NCBI GenBank assembly: GCA_037576195.1
Contig: CM075101.1
Span: 51,894,001-51,958,000 of the forward strand
Source: Phytoseiulus persimilis
Lineage: Eukaryota; Arthropoda; Arachnida; Mesostigmata; Phytoseiidae
Direction: 5' to 3'
Length of the DNA: 64,000 nt
The notes beneath the pieces are model-generated. The model did not search any database. It was not told the DNA's origin and saw only the letters and a list, made by a program, of their open reading frames with translations. Made by a program: the position numbers and the translations under genes. Shown here in pieces: positions 53,579 through 64,000 of this stretch (position 1 is its first letter; the number at the start of each line of letters is the position of its first letter).

Positions 53579-54565
53579 ATGAAATCGTTCAGTGTCTCGT
53601 GCGTGATTCTGTTCCTGTGTGCTTCGGTCTCTCGAGCCGGTCACCTCGGCAGAGGTTCGTCTTACGGTCCGATACCAGTGAACAACGCTCCGCATCATGC
53701 TCTCAGTGTCTCGAACCACTATGCCCCACCCGTGACAGCTGCCGCTGTGGCTCCCGTGGCGGCTGCACCCCCTCTCAGGGAAGGTAGCGTTTCGCACGCG
53801 GCCGCAGCCCCGCAGGCCCGAGTTCACGAGATCCATACTTCGTCAGGCCGTCAATTCATCCGCATTGAGGAGTACGCTCGCCCTAACCAAGTAATTCGTG
53901 TGCACGAGCAAGACCAAGCCGCTCCCGAGATCATCCGCGTCCAAGCGCCTGCGGAAAACCCTGCCTTGATCCGTGTGATTGCCAAGAGTGCCGGCCCTGC
54001 TCAGGTGGAGCGATTCGTGCATCGTTCCCCGTCACCCCAGATAATAAACGTTCACAAACCAGCTCCGCCTCCGGCCCGGATCGTTCAAGTCGTTCGTGGA
54101 CCTGCGGCCGCCCCTCGAATCGAGTTCCATTACGAGGAGACCCCATCCCACGAAGTTCACATCGCCGACGCACCCGCCGAAGTCCCCCTTCCTGCACCGG
54201 TCTCGCAGACGAGCTTCAGCCCTCAGCCCATCACGGTCAATCTCCCCAGCGAAAACAACCATATCCAACACGCTCCGGTCAAAGTGACCACCCACGCCAT
54301 CGCTTCTTCAGCGAGCTACGGTCCTCACCGGATCCAGACTCGTGTCATTGAATCATCACACGCTCCCCAGGCCCAGCCCTTCGTTTCTGTGAGCGCTGCA
54401 CCAGCACCTTCATTCAACCAAGCCCCGGCGCAACAAGGCTGGGCGCCTGCTCCTCAGGGCTGGGCTCCGAACGAGCTCCCATCTCCATCCGCGCAGGCAA
54501 AACCCATCGGAACAGTCTATGATGCAGGGGATCATATCAAAATCATCAGGAAGAGTCAACATTGA
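53579..54565 (+). CDS. Secreted Pro/Ala-rich cuticle-type protein, single exon
   Basis: 328 residues with a clear signal peptide: MKSF, a hydrophobic core (VSCVILFLCASVSRA), cleavage near A20-G21. The mature part is low in Cys and rich in Pro, Ala, Val, His and Gln. It carries repeated short motifs: IRV/IIRV preceded by Gln or Ala-Pro (QVIRV, EIIRVQAP, ALIRVIA, QIINV, RIVQVVRG), and APxQGWAP repeated twice (QQGWAPAPQGWAP). No chitin-binding R&R consensus, enzyme motif or membrane segment is seen. Such sequences are typical of extracellular structural or cuticular proteins of arthropods. The gene has no visible intron, and its codons favour C/G at third positions. I cannot assign a named family; a silk- or eggshell-like matrix protein is the main alternative. 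Confidence 0.8.
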   Translation: MKSFSVSCVILFLCASVSRAGHLGRGSSYGPIPVNNAPHHALSVSNHYAPPVTAAAVAPVAAAPPLREGSVSHAAAAPQARVHEIHTSSGRQFIRIEEYARPNQVIRVHEQDQAAPEIIRVQAPAENPALIRVIAKSAGPAQVERFVHRSPSPQIINVHKPAPPPARIVQVVRGPAAAPRIEFHYEETPSHEVHIADAPAEVPLPAPVSQTSFSPQPITVNLPSENNHIQHAPVKVTTHAIASSASYGPHRIQTRVIESSHAPQAQPFVSVSAAPAPSFNQAPAQQGWAPAPQGWAPNELPSPSAQAKPIGTVYDAGDHIKIIRKSQH

Positions 54566-57500
54566 AGATGCTCTATCATCGAGCGTGTGTAACTCATTCA
54601 TCAGATGTATATACGGACAACGTAAAATCGTTTGACCCCTCTCAATTGATAAAACTTCCTGTTATTCAGTCTTTGCGTCCTGCATTTGGTAGAGATGAGG
54701 GGAAATTCGTGTCGAACCAAATGATCCTTCGCGGGGGATCCTTCAGGACGCCAGTGGGCACAGAATGCGATGGATAGAGGGGTCTAAAATCAAAGTCGAT
54801 TATTCTCGATTTTTGCTCTTGGACGATCTGAGGAATTTTCAGGCCACGACGCATCGCAGGTTGGCTCCGACGCGTCATAAGACAGCAATGACAGCGCTTG
54901 ACTGGAGCTACAACCGTAGCTCGTTATATACGTTTCGCGACGACACTCAGGAAGCTACTGTTACCATACGTTCTTATGAGATCAGCTACCTGTGAGCGGA
55001 ATGTCCTTCGAACTGATTTCGGAGCTCGTCCGTTCGGAAGCGAAGGCTCACCTGAATGCCTACGACCCTTGCATAGGATCTGGAATGCGTCAACGAAAAT
55101 GGGGAGAAATGCTGTTTCTGAACAGGATGTTGAACGAAAACAGTGGTCGATAGCTTGAGATTGTCCAAATGAGAGCTGGTCTCTTTTCGAATCCAGGGCT
55201 CATCAGGCGGCGATCTCTTTCAGGCACTGTAGAATTTTTTCATGACTGGTTAGAGCACTTCATCCTTGCTCTCACTTCGGGGCCGTTCTCGTGATTCCGG
55301 CACCGCGGACGTTCCTAGAACTCGCTTCACTTGTGCGACCGTGCTGGCACATCTTTGGGGAACAACGCTCTCAGGAGTCGGACGGAAACTCCACGTAGCT
55401 CGGCTGCGGATGTGAAGATCCGCGGCTTCCAGAATTTAGGATGACCTTCAACGAGAGTCCAGACACACCTAGATGATCGGTGGAAAGCCTGAGAGAAATG
55501 ATCGAACGGAACGAAGAATATCGGGGAATATTCCATGCGTAGGTCAAGGACAACTTTCCTCGCAGGATCTTCGTGCAATCCTTTGGGTTCCGATATAATT
55601 GTGATCATCATTATCGTCATGATCTTCCGCGTTCCCCGACCCCGATCAATGTCGTTAATCAAAAGGGCTCCCCTCGGGAAACTCCAACCTGCTCAACGGA
55701 TATCGCAACCATTGCCGACGGCCGGAACTCTGAACAGTGTATCATCAACAGAGGAAGAACGCGCCTAGAATGATTCAATCTCTCCGAGCTGGCCGTTGTA
55801 AGACATTCCAGCCCTCTCATCCATCGTCGTTTAACTATCATGGGCATCCATTCGAAATATCCGATGCCGTCCCGGGAGGCGGAGAAAGTCGATGGAAGGA
55901 TGAGCAAGTTGCAGCTTTTCCTTGAAGAACGTGAAACGTTGCGGATGTGAGCCACTCAGGGTGCTTAAGAAAATGAATTCGAGGCATCGTATCGGATCAA
56001 CTTTCGCTATCAATGGCTGCTCGTTCTGCGCCGGGTCGACATACTGTGCGGTGTCTTCCTGGCTCTGGCAGAAGTGATAAATCTTCATTGAGCACCTTAC
56101 GAGCTGCGAGCGATAGGCTCTACAGCTCTGACTTTCGACCACTTGCGTCGCCGTTGTTATCAAGAACCCGAAAATACTGCGGGTGAACTAACATTCCCTG
56201 ATCAGTCCCGTATTCAACGGGTCGGGGAGCCGGAGACATAAGAAGAATTCGGCAGATTCCACAGGAGCGTTCTTGTCCTGCTACGACGAGCCCGTCGGTC
56301 TTTTCCCCGAAAATATCCGCAACACGAGATATCTCAGCTACGTCTTGTCAGAGCTCAAAACGAGGGATTAGCGAGCTCTGCCGCTCACAGATCCCGAGGA
56401 GAACTGGAAAGTGATTTGAAACTGACAACCTGGTTGTATCTGGAGGATATCTTTGCTGAGTCTGCCTCCCCAAAAGGATCCGTCGCTAATGATGAGGTAT
56501 GTCGCGCATTGTTCACACTCGGGGCCTTGGCTGGGCTCGTATCGTGACGAAAGGCCCGAAAGTCCGACGGCAATCAGGGCGAACAGCTCCCCCCTCCAAA
56601 TCGCTTCACTCCCCATCTCGCACGGAATTTCCTCTTCAGGGTCGACTACCCAGAATCGAAGAGCCCCGAACCGAAACGTAGCGGAGATCTTCTCGATTTT
56701 TCGGGAGCCTGCACAGGAACTATCTTTCTCCGTTTGTTCTCAGGTGCATTCCTCGATCAATCAAGGAAATAACAATCGGAGACTCTTTTTCCGGAGCTTG
56801 ATACTTGATCAGGGTATGCATGGCACCGTCGCCTACGAGAACCCTCGGGTATCTCGAAATCGAGAAACGCGGCATTTCGGATCGCGTCTGTTCCACCGCT
56901 CCGATTCTCATCGATGATTCCAACAACACGAGCAAAATCCCCCCGATCTCTCTTGTTTCTTCGGAACGAAAGCCAGGGGAGAAGCGATTTCGAGTCGGAC
57001 GAAGAATGGAACGCCGTTCCCTCTGCTCGAAAGGAGGCGAAATCCGGTTTTGGAGCGTTTTTCGAAGCGACCGCTCGTGCCAATGAGATGTGATGCCGTC
57101 AAATGAGCAATTACCAGTGCTTCGATCTTCGTGGTGTTGCTTTCCGCTCAGAGAGAAGCGATCCCGCCTCAGACTGCTCGGCATCCCCACTTCGCGAGTC
57201 TTTATGCGGAATTGGCGTGTTCACGGATCCCTGAACTGTCGAGAGACAAAGAAAAAAACGAGGAACAAGGCCTCAACCTTATGCAGGGACAGAATCGAAG
57301 TGAACAGACTTTAATGCTCTCCGGATGCGACAAAGGCAACCCAGAGACGAATTCGTTTGTTGTTGCTGTTTTCGTTGGTGGAATTGTCGCCGTCGTTGAA
57401 GCCGTTGGCTGCGCGTTTGGAGGTTGGTTGAGAGCTGTCTGGAGCACTCAGCTGCCCAATGGGATCTCTCGGAGGCGTGTTCAGCGACTGGCTCCGCCTC

Positions 57501-57831
57501 GGCCATACTCCAAACTCAACCAGACAGGGAGCTCGAAGGATCAGCGGAGCAACTCGTCGAAGCCAAGCGATTTGCCTTGGCTTAAAAAAATCGGCTCTTG
57601 CCATAGTGTCAACTTGGGCTCTTCTTGTCTACGAGGAGACTCGGAGATAGCGGATTAAGCAGCTTTCGCAGCGTGCCGATCTGAGATCGAGTGATTACGT
57701 TCGATTGTGTCGCGTTAACCATGAGGTTTCGTGAGTGATTCGGTGCAGTGAAGATCGTAAACGTGACAGTGTCGAGGTTGGAATCAATCGAACTCGACTC
57801 GAGCTCGAGGAGCTCCCCCAGGAAGAGCAAC
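54566..57831. other. 3.3 kb without a recognised gene
   Basis: Contains the 3' end of the secreted-protein gene and the upstream region of the SIX gene. Frames on both strands overlap without motif. A minus-strand frame at 57604-57311 has a low-complexity Asn/Ser/Asp-rich segment (GFNDGDNSTNENSNNK) that might be a short exon, but it lacks convincing splice sites. Confidence 0.35.
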
Positions 57832-60800
57832 ATGCTCGGCCTCAACGGATTTCCAAGCGTCGCTGGGGTCAAAGGGACGTTGTATGACCCGCGAGAAGAT
57901 CTCACGATCGCACCGCTCCAAAATCAGAACTCTATGAGCAACGCGGAGTCGAGCGACGACAATAGGTAAGGACAGCAGGAGGCTCACACAGCATGACACG
58001 GTACTTGTCCAATTGCTCGTACCGTGAGCAGTCGAGAGACTCGTGGAAAGCGAGCGACTTCTCGAAGGAGACGGAAAAGTTTCCCTGAATCTCAGACGGG
58101 AGCTAGAACCGGATGAGTTGCTCCCTCATAAGAGCTCGGTATCTCCCGACAGCCAGATGAACTGGCATATGATCCGGGTTTCCGAAGGGCCCTCTCACGA
58201 ACTTGTGATAGTTTTTCCAGTGGAGTTGATTGAGTCTAGAACTATACAGGTGGTGACGCCAGAACCCCACGCGGATATGACAAACAGCACGCAAAGTTGC
58301 TCCCTGGATTCCCTCCAGAGTTTGCGTTGTTTGAGAGATGGTTTTTCGATCAAATGCGAAAAGCGAGAGGAAATTTCGCGGGAGCATCGCTTAGATCAGG
58401 AGCATCGACGACTGAAGATGCTATATCGCCTGTCAAGCGTCAAGGAGGCAATATGTCTCAAACGAGTGATGACCAATCGCTGAGTATTCGGGAGAGATGT
58501 CACTGTTTTCAATATTGCCACTCTAGTTCCTTGAAGGATTGGACTCTACAGCGCGGATCCACCACATTCGTTCCCACTCATTGGATGAAGTGGTCGTTCC
58601 GAAGCTGTCTCCGAAGAGTCTGATCGAATCACCGTACAGTTTCGGAGCTGAGTTCTTTCCGCCTCAGTCGATCGAATGCACGAGGTCGATCGAGCTCAAA
58701 TTGAACCGCGATAGCATCATCATAATAGGAATAATAACAATAATACACACGCGCACTCCTGATGCTTATCGGACGAATTCCCGTTTGCTGGCTCGCTCAC
58801 TCACCACTCACAGGCCGATTCGCTCAATCGCTCACCTTGTCTCTCTCTCTCGCTCAGCGTCCCCTGAAGTGCGGCTTGTTGTCGGTGTTCTCTTACAATA
58901 GCGATGCTATCTGATTTCTTCTCTTATCAACAACCTGTTCTCTATCTGGTGGAAACTAATAAGGACAAACCATTCGGAGCTTCGTCGACAGAACGCAGAC
59001 AATCGGCAGAATAGAAAGGATTCGATGCATCTGATTGTGGAAGGGAGGAGACTCATCATCGAGGTTGATCGTACGCGAAATCCCAGTCGATGAGGCGCTC
59101 TGCAAAGATGCATCGGTTCGCTCCAGTAGCTAGCTCTATCTCTGTACCTACCGCTCGATCGCTCGCTCTTCATCTCTTCCTCTCTACACAAGTTGAGTGG
59201 CCAGACGAAATGCGATTCGAACTTCCAGAGAGCGATTGGTAACTCTCAATTAGGCATCAACTGCTCGCAGTTCGGAACGCTTCCACCGACCCTCTTGGGT
59301 CACCGTTTCGCTCGGAGCTTCCCGCATCCAACGGGCCTGTTCCGCTAACGGAACTTGCCGGTCGATTTCTCTGACAGGACGCAAATACTGAGAAGGAGTT
59401 CCGAATCCCGGTGGGTGTTCCTGCTGGTTTGCATCAGGCCTCGCTCTTCGTCCATCCAGCATGTGATATCTAAGCAGGATGCAGAATCCCGTTCTCGAAA
59501 TCTGACAGCGAGAGTCCACATCAGACGCACTTAGAAATGGAAGCGATGTGTCGAACTTGTTGAAATTCGTTGGAACCCGCGATTCTCCGACCTCGCGTCC
59601 GGTGTTCGACCGGGATTCCGAAAGCACGCCAGTAAACTAGGGGGTGATCGCCCGAATGAATCGGAGGGAATCGGGGAAAGAGAGAAACGCATGGGGGAAT
59701 GTACACGGGCGTCTGAGCAACATCGACGCTGACACGAAATTCCAACAGATGCCGCGAACTTCCTCGGGGGCTGAGTTTTTTCGGAATACGCTTGACTGGC
59801 TGCTTGATAGCTTCTTCCATCCCAGAGCGCGTGGTTGCTCACCATGTGGGCCTCTGGATTTCAGAACGCACTCTCTTCAGCCATCGGAGTCCTGTACACC
59901 GTACATACGAACGACTCATCGACGACCCTCTTATTCATGTTTCGATTTGAAGAGGAGCATTATCCTTCGGGAGGTCGCGAAAAATCGAATGGAGACTCAT
60001 CTGAGACTCCCCTTAATTTGTCTCAACGAATCGAAGAACAAGCATTTCACTCCGTTTCGTTAGTATCTCTCAACTCGCAGCGTAATGGAGAGAGTTTCCA
60101 ACAATCGCATTCCGGTTCTGACCATGAGGCTTCCAAATCTGAGTCCCTGATGATTGCTCAGTTGTTGTCGGGATCAGCCGAGTTTCGGAATCTGTTGAAC
60201 CGAATAGCAATTCGCTTAAGGGAAGAGGGGAACGATTCCCGAGCTCCACGGCGGAGGGCCCGCGAACGCAGAGCGCAACAGCTCTGCAGTCCGCGGTCGG
60301 TCAATTGTGTAGCGATTAGGAAGGACACGTGACTTGATTCAAGAACTTTATTTCGTGTTTCAGCTGCAGCCATGGGCCTTCGGATTATTACGAACTTGAA
60401 GCCTCTTCACAGTTCCCCCCTCTTCACTTGGGAGGAGCGTTGGGGAGGGTTCAGGACCCAGACAGCGAGGAGCAAGAGATTAAATATTCGGTATGTAACA
60501 CCTCGGCTTCATAAGGTAGAGATTAGAGAAGCGCTTTCAACACTTGGGCGCTTTGCAGTCGAGTGTCATTTAACGACTCTCACGAGGGATGGGCCCTCCC
60601 GAGCTGATCTACTTGCGTTCAAAAAGAGGAAGAATGTTCGAAACTTCCATGTCCGAGATCATGATGGAGTTTCCACGCGGCGCGCGAGCATATCACAACG
60701 ATTCCTCTCTGTCTTGAAGGGGAATGAAAAAGGTGGTTGTGATGGCGGCGTTGATATCTTAACGCCTATCATGGCTTGTCATGGAGATTGTGCGAGCGCC

Positions 60801-63800
60801 TCGGGATTCGCTCTGTTGGCCTCTCTGTGGAACATGCCTCCCTCCACTGTTGCTCCAGGCTGCCACATCTCCCATTTAACACAAGTTCTGCTTTCTCTCT
60901 CGCTCTGTCCTCAGTAGCAACCCTAGCTGAGAAATGAGACCTTCGTCATTCGTCCGGAATCATGACCCATGATCGCTCACGGATGCAGGCATGGGAGCCA
61001 GAAAAGAATATGAACTCGCTGCCCGTTTTTATCCGCGCGGACCCACCAGAACGGGTTGTCCACGTCTCCAGAGCGTGGCTCAATCCGAAGCTTCGCTCAC
61101 AGACCGCGACCTTGTGAGGTGGTCTGCGACCCGCCATCTCAGAGTCGCTTGACCCGGCACAAGCGTCATGGCACCTGTCCTCGCGAACTCGGAATCGGGA
61201 TGACGAGAACAGACCCGGATCGTTGCTGAAAGCAATCATGCCGTTGGTCTGGAAGAAGCTCTCGTTGATACAACAACATCAACCAACAGCAAGGCGATTA
61301 GGAGGCCGATCTTCCCTGCGAGAGCGGAGCATGGAGCGGGTTTTTGCTCCTCTCTCGCGTCCGTGAACAGAACGAGTGTGCTGTAGCAACCTAAGCGTGC
61401 ATAGTTGTGGTTTTCCCAGACACTTTCTCACTTCACCGGTCAAACAGAGATATTCAGAAGTGAAACGGCTTTCCAACTGCGAGGCAATATCAACCTCAGG
61501 AATTCGACGAACTGAACCGCATCGTCGAAATAAGATTGTCACCACTGGATCTGGTCGACTCGTTGTCTTGGCCAGCTCAGCGTTTTCACTTCCGCCATCA
61601 CTGAATCTAGCTTTCTGTTTGGGCTGAAATTTCAACCGTGGGTTAGGCCTCAAATTACCGGCACGCGTCACTTCCTTGCTAGTCTGAATCGAATGTGGTC
61701 GAGCTTGGACCGTCTCTCCTTAGAGTCCAATCCACTTTACTCGGGGAAAAATCACACGATAGCATGTGAATCGTCCGGAATGGCGTCTTTGTCGATCAGA
61801 TCCTCGAATCGCCTTAACTCGAAACGGAACAATGTTCACTCTGGGAGGAGTGACAGAGAGGTGAACTTCGATTATCGGGACCCGAAAGATGGATAACCCT
61901 AGTGCGAATCCTCAATATTCCGTCTCCTTCCCTGGGGCCGGATCATAATGGATGGTGGTCGGATCCACTGACTGTTCGATACGCTCTTTCCAGCACACCT
62001 TCGGCCAATCGCAAATCCTTCATAGCTGTTTCGATACATCCAGAAGCAACCACCCCGCCAGTAGTCCTACTCCACCCTCGACTCGGAAAAAAATGTCGTT
62101 TTCACTCGAACAGGTAAAGTCTTGCTGGGAGATCGTCCCAAGAAGTTGAACTTGATAAGCCTTCGAGGAGCAGGGTCGCAGATCAGATTCGACACTCCTG
62201 GAAAGACCGCGACCGACTTGGAAAATGGCCGAAAATGAAACTCTGAACACTCAATCCGTCCATTCCACAGGTGGCGTGTGTTTGCGAAGTACTCCAGCAA
62301 TCAGGAGACATGCACCGGCTAGAGAACTTTCTTTGGTGAGATCCCTGCTCGAATTCTCCCGGGGACGTAGTTGAGTATGTGTTCGAATGATCGAATCAAC
62401 GCCATGGATCCGTTTCAGGTCTCTCTCCAAAGCTCAAGAATTCCAATTCAGCGAGGCTGTGCTCAGGGCGAAGGCGATTGTTGCTTTCAAAAAGTGAGTG
62501 AAAATCTTTCTCGAGCCATTCGGGGCTGGATCCATCTCTCGAGTCAGTTTCCGGCACAGAAATCATGTTCTTGTTTCTTTTCGCCTTCGGAGACAAATCA
62601 TTCGTGGACTGCTGACAGCGACTGCTGTCGCGAAAACCACCGTAATTGAACACTTGTTTGGAACACGATCGTTTTTTGAAATGGTATCACTCGCTGTAAC
62701 TAACCATGCAAGAACGAATGTCGTCTGGATTTCACCGGAAGATTTCCACCAGATAGCTCAATGACGCCTCATTTCTCAAAAAAATGTTCGGCGAAGAGAG
62801 TTTACGAAATCGGATATCACCACAAACACGTCACCGAAGTGATTGTGTGAAGAAGTCGAGATTTCGGCAATAGTTGGCCGCGAAAATGTCAGCGGCTGTG
62901 GGACGATCTCGGTATTTCAGAGAGAAAAAAACAGCTGATAGTCGAGTGCTAGGGTTTGGGATAGCCGAAGCTCCGGAGCAGAACTGCAAAGTGCGCCTTC
63001 GTTGAAAGAGTCGCATTGAACGCAAGAGATTGCTGCGAAAGATGAATCAACGCGAACGACTCGAGCTCGTTTGCCCCGTGCATGGAACACTGTGCTTGTC
63101 TCTTGAGGCGCTCTATCTGCGATCGTCGAGACGCGGGTCGAGACCAGATCGTCTGATAACAGCCGAGAGAAATTTCGCTCACTCGGATGAGTCTTGGCTC
63201 CAAATGAGCAAGTTTTCTTTTCGTTAAGAGCCTCCGTCCGCCAGGTTTTATTAGCGTCCGAGTGGTGCCGTACCAGATGCGACTCCTGGTCACCCTAGCC
63301 CTGGATCATCGACCCGGCTTTCTTCGGGCGTGCATTCCGAGAATCGAGGATTGGACGAGCGCAGGAATGATTCAAATGTGTGCCCGTGCAGCGAGAGGGC
63401 GACCCCCAATGTTTGCCCGCCTCCGGCGCAGCATAAGTTCGTCGACACACGGAGGCCACTGCAAAGCTGGGCCGGGAGGCGCTAAGAGCATCCGGAGGAG
63501 GGCAGCCGCGGTGCAAAATGATAACCTAATGCGAGTGTTCTAACTTTCCAGAGAAAGCTACAGGGAAATGTACCAGATCCTCGAAACAAAAACGTTCGGA
63601 GCCATCTATCACGACGAGCTCCAGAACATGTGGTTCACCGCTCATTATAAGTGAGTTTCGGAGAATCGAGGCGGAATTTCAGAAGCATGGGTATCCAGGA
63701 TTGGATTCAGTCAATACATTGCCCCTACGTGCTCCTCTCCCGAGGAATTCCCGAATACGACGTCGCGCCCCCTACGATCAGAGGGAATGGGCCATACTCT

Positions 63801-64000
63801 CAAAAAATACGTCTACAGCAAAGACGAGAATCAGTGAATCGATGACTGAGTCTGGGATCGTCGACTCATTCGAGATTCTTCCGCTCAGAGAGAAACGAGC
63901 TCCTAGTGACGGATCACGAATTATGCTCGCGATAATTTCTCGAATCTAATGGATATCTCTTTCTTTCGCTCTAGTGAAGCGGAGAAATCTCGAGGGAGGA
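57832..64000 (+). CDS. SIX-class homeobox transcription factor (SIX4/5-like), partial at right edge
   Basis: Nuclear DNA-binding developmental regulator. Coding exons: 57832-57965, 60364-60490, 61994-62113, 62271-62335, 62419-62493, 63552-63650 and 63975 to the edge. All have GT-AG borders and matching phases (2,0,0,2,2,2), giving ~215 residues so far. Exons 1-3 encode a Ser/Pro-rich, poorly conserved N-terminus. From residue ~121 the SIX domain is plain: SFSLEQ / VACVCEVLQQSGDMHRLENF / LWSL / SEAVLRAKAIVAFKK / SYREMYQILETKTFGA / YHDELQNMWFTAHY / EAEKSRGR. The homeodomain should lie just beyond the window. The YH.ELQN.WF.AHY.EAEK.RGR pattern is nearest, from memory, to the SIX4/5 group rather than SIX1/2 or SIX3/6. 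The SIX domain is cut by at least four introns. The first ATG of exon 1 was taken as start; an open frame extends upstream without an ATG. Confidence 0.9.
59835..60332 (+). other. Open frame in SIX intron 1, possible alternative exon
   Basis: A 165-codon open region just upstream of exon 2. Its second half looks protein-like (SSETPLNLSQRIEEQ, SKSESLMIAQLLSGSAEFRN, then a basic REEGNDSRAPRRRARERR). No donor near its end would join it to exon 2 in frame, so it is more likely an alternative first exon, an old exon or chance. Confidence 0.25.

Noticed and set aside
57131..57658. 175-codon plus-strand and overlapping minus-strand frames upstream of the SIX gene
   Set aside because: Mutually overlapping, low complexity, with no splice sites joining them to other exons.
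58043..58483. 146-codon frame in SIX intron 1
   Set aside because: No ATG start, no donor that fits the SIX exon phases, no motif.

Overview
The window is animal (arthropod) genomic DNA, about 50% GC. The evidence is spliced genes with GT-AG introns, BEL/Pao, copia, Ty3, LINE, hAT, MULE, Tc1 and Helitron elements, and three host genes with arthropod or general animal homology: the NuRD subunit p66/simjang, a secreted Pro/Ala-rich cuticle-type protein, and a SIX-class homeobox gene. I lean towards a mite-like chelicerate because of the high GC, dense short introns and the cuticle-type protein. That is inference; no sequence here proves the species.

Layout. 1-40.5 kb is a graveyard of transposable elements, many nested in one another. 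It holds a BEL/Pao tail at the left edge; a decayed, internally deleted BEL/Pao on the minus strand (2.76-4.53 kb); a complete hAT-Charlie element with an open transposase, terminal inverted repeats (TIRs) and a perfect 8-bp target-site duplication (TSD) (5.00-7.49 kb); a copia remnant (7.66-9.96 kb); a Ty3/gypsy fragment (15.4-16.1 kb); and a LINE (16.2-26.7 kb). The LINE's reverse transcriptase gene is cut by three later insertions: a BED-finger hAT fragment, a near-full-length BEL/Pao element with 222-bp LTRs and a 5-bp TSD, and a Helitron holding about 33 copies of a 45-bp minisatellite. 26.9-28.9 kb carries several arrays of 15-17-bp units. 30.7-33.9 kb is a MULE-type transposase gene, itself cut by two elements whose TSDs are readable. 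Then come further hAT pieces (36.0-38.1 kb), a LINE ORF1 with three zinc knuckles (38.2-39.8 kb) and a dead Tc1/mariner copy (39.8-40.5 kb).

40.5-64 kb is host sequence. A GC- and trinucleotide-rich stretch (44.6-48.4 kb) leads into a six-exon p66/GATAD2-type gene (48.56-51.54 kb). A single-exon secreted protein gene follows (53.58-54.57 kb). Seven exons of a SIX4/5-like homeobox gene start at 57.83 kb and run off the right edge inside the SIX domain. I assembled these two spliced genes by hand from splice sites; all exon phases agree.

The main result is a relative dating of insertions: LINE first, then hAT, BEL and Helitron into it, and MULE first, then two DNA elements into it. In each case removing the insert and one TSD copy restores the older reading frame. 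I saw no CRISPR array, bacterial operon or wholly new gene system. The least familiar structures are the elements whose terminal arms consist of short tandem repeats (27-33 kb).
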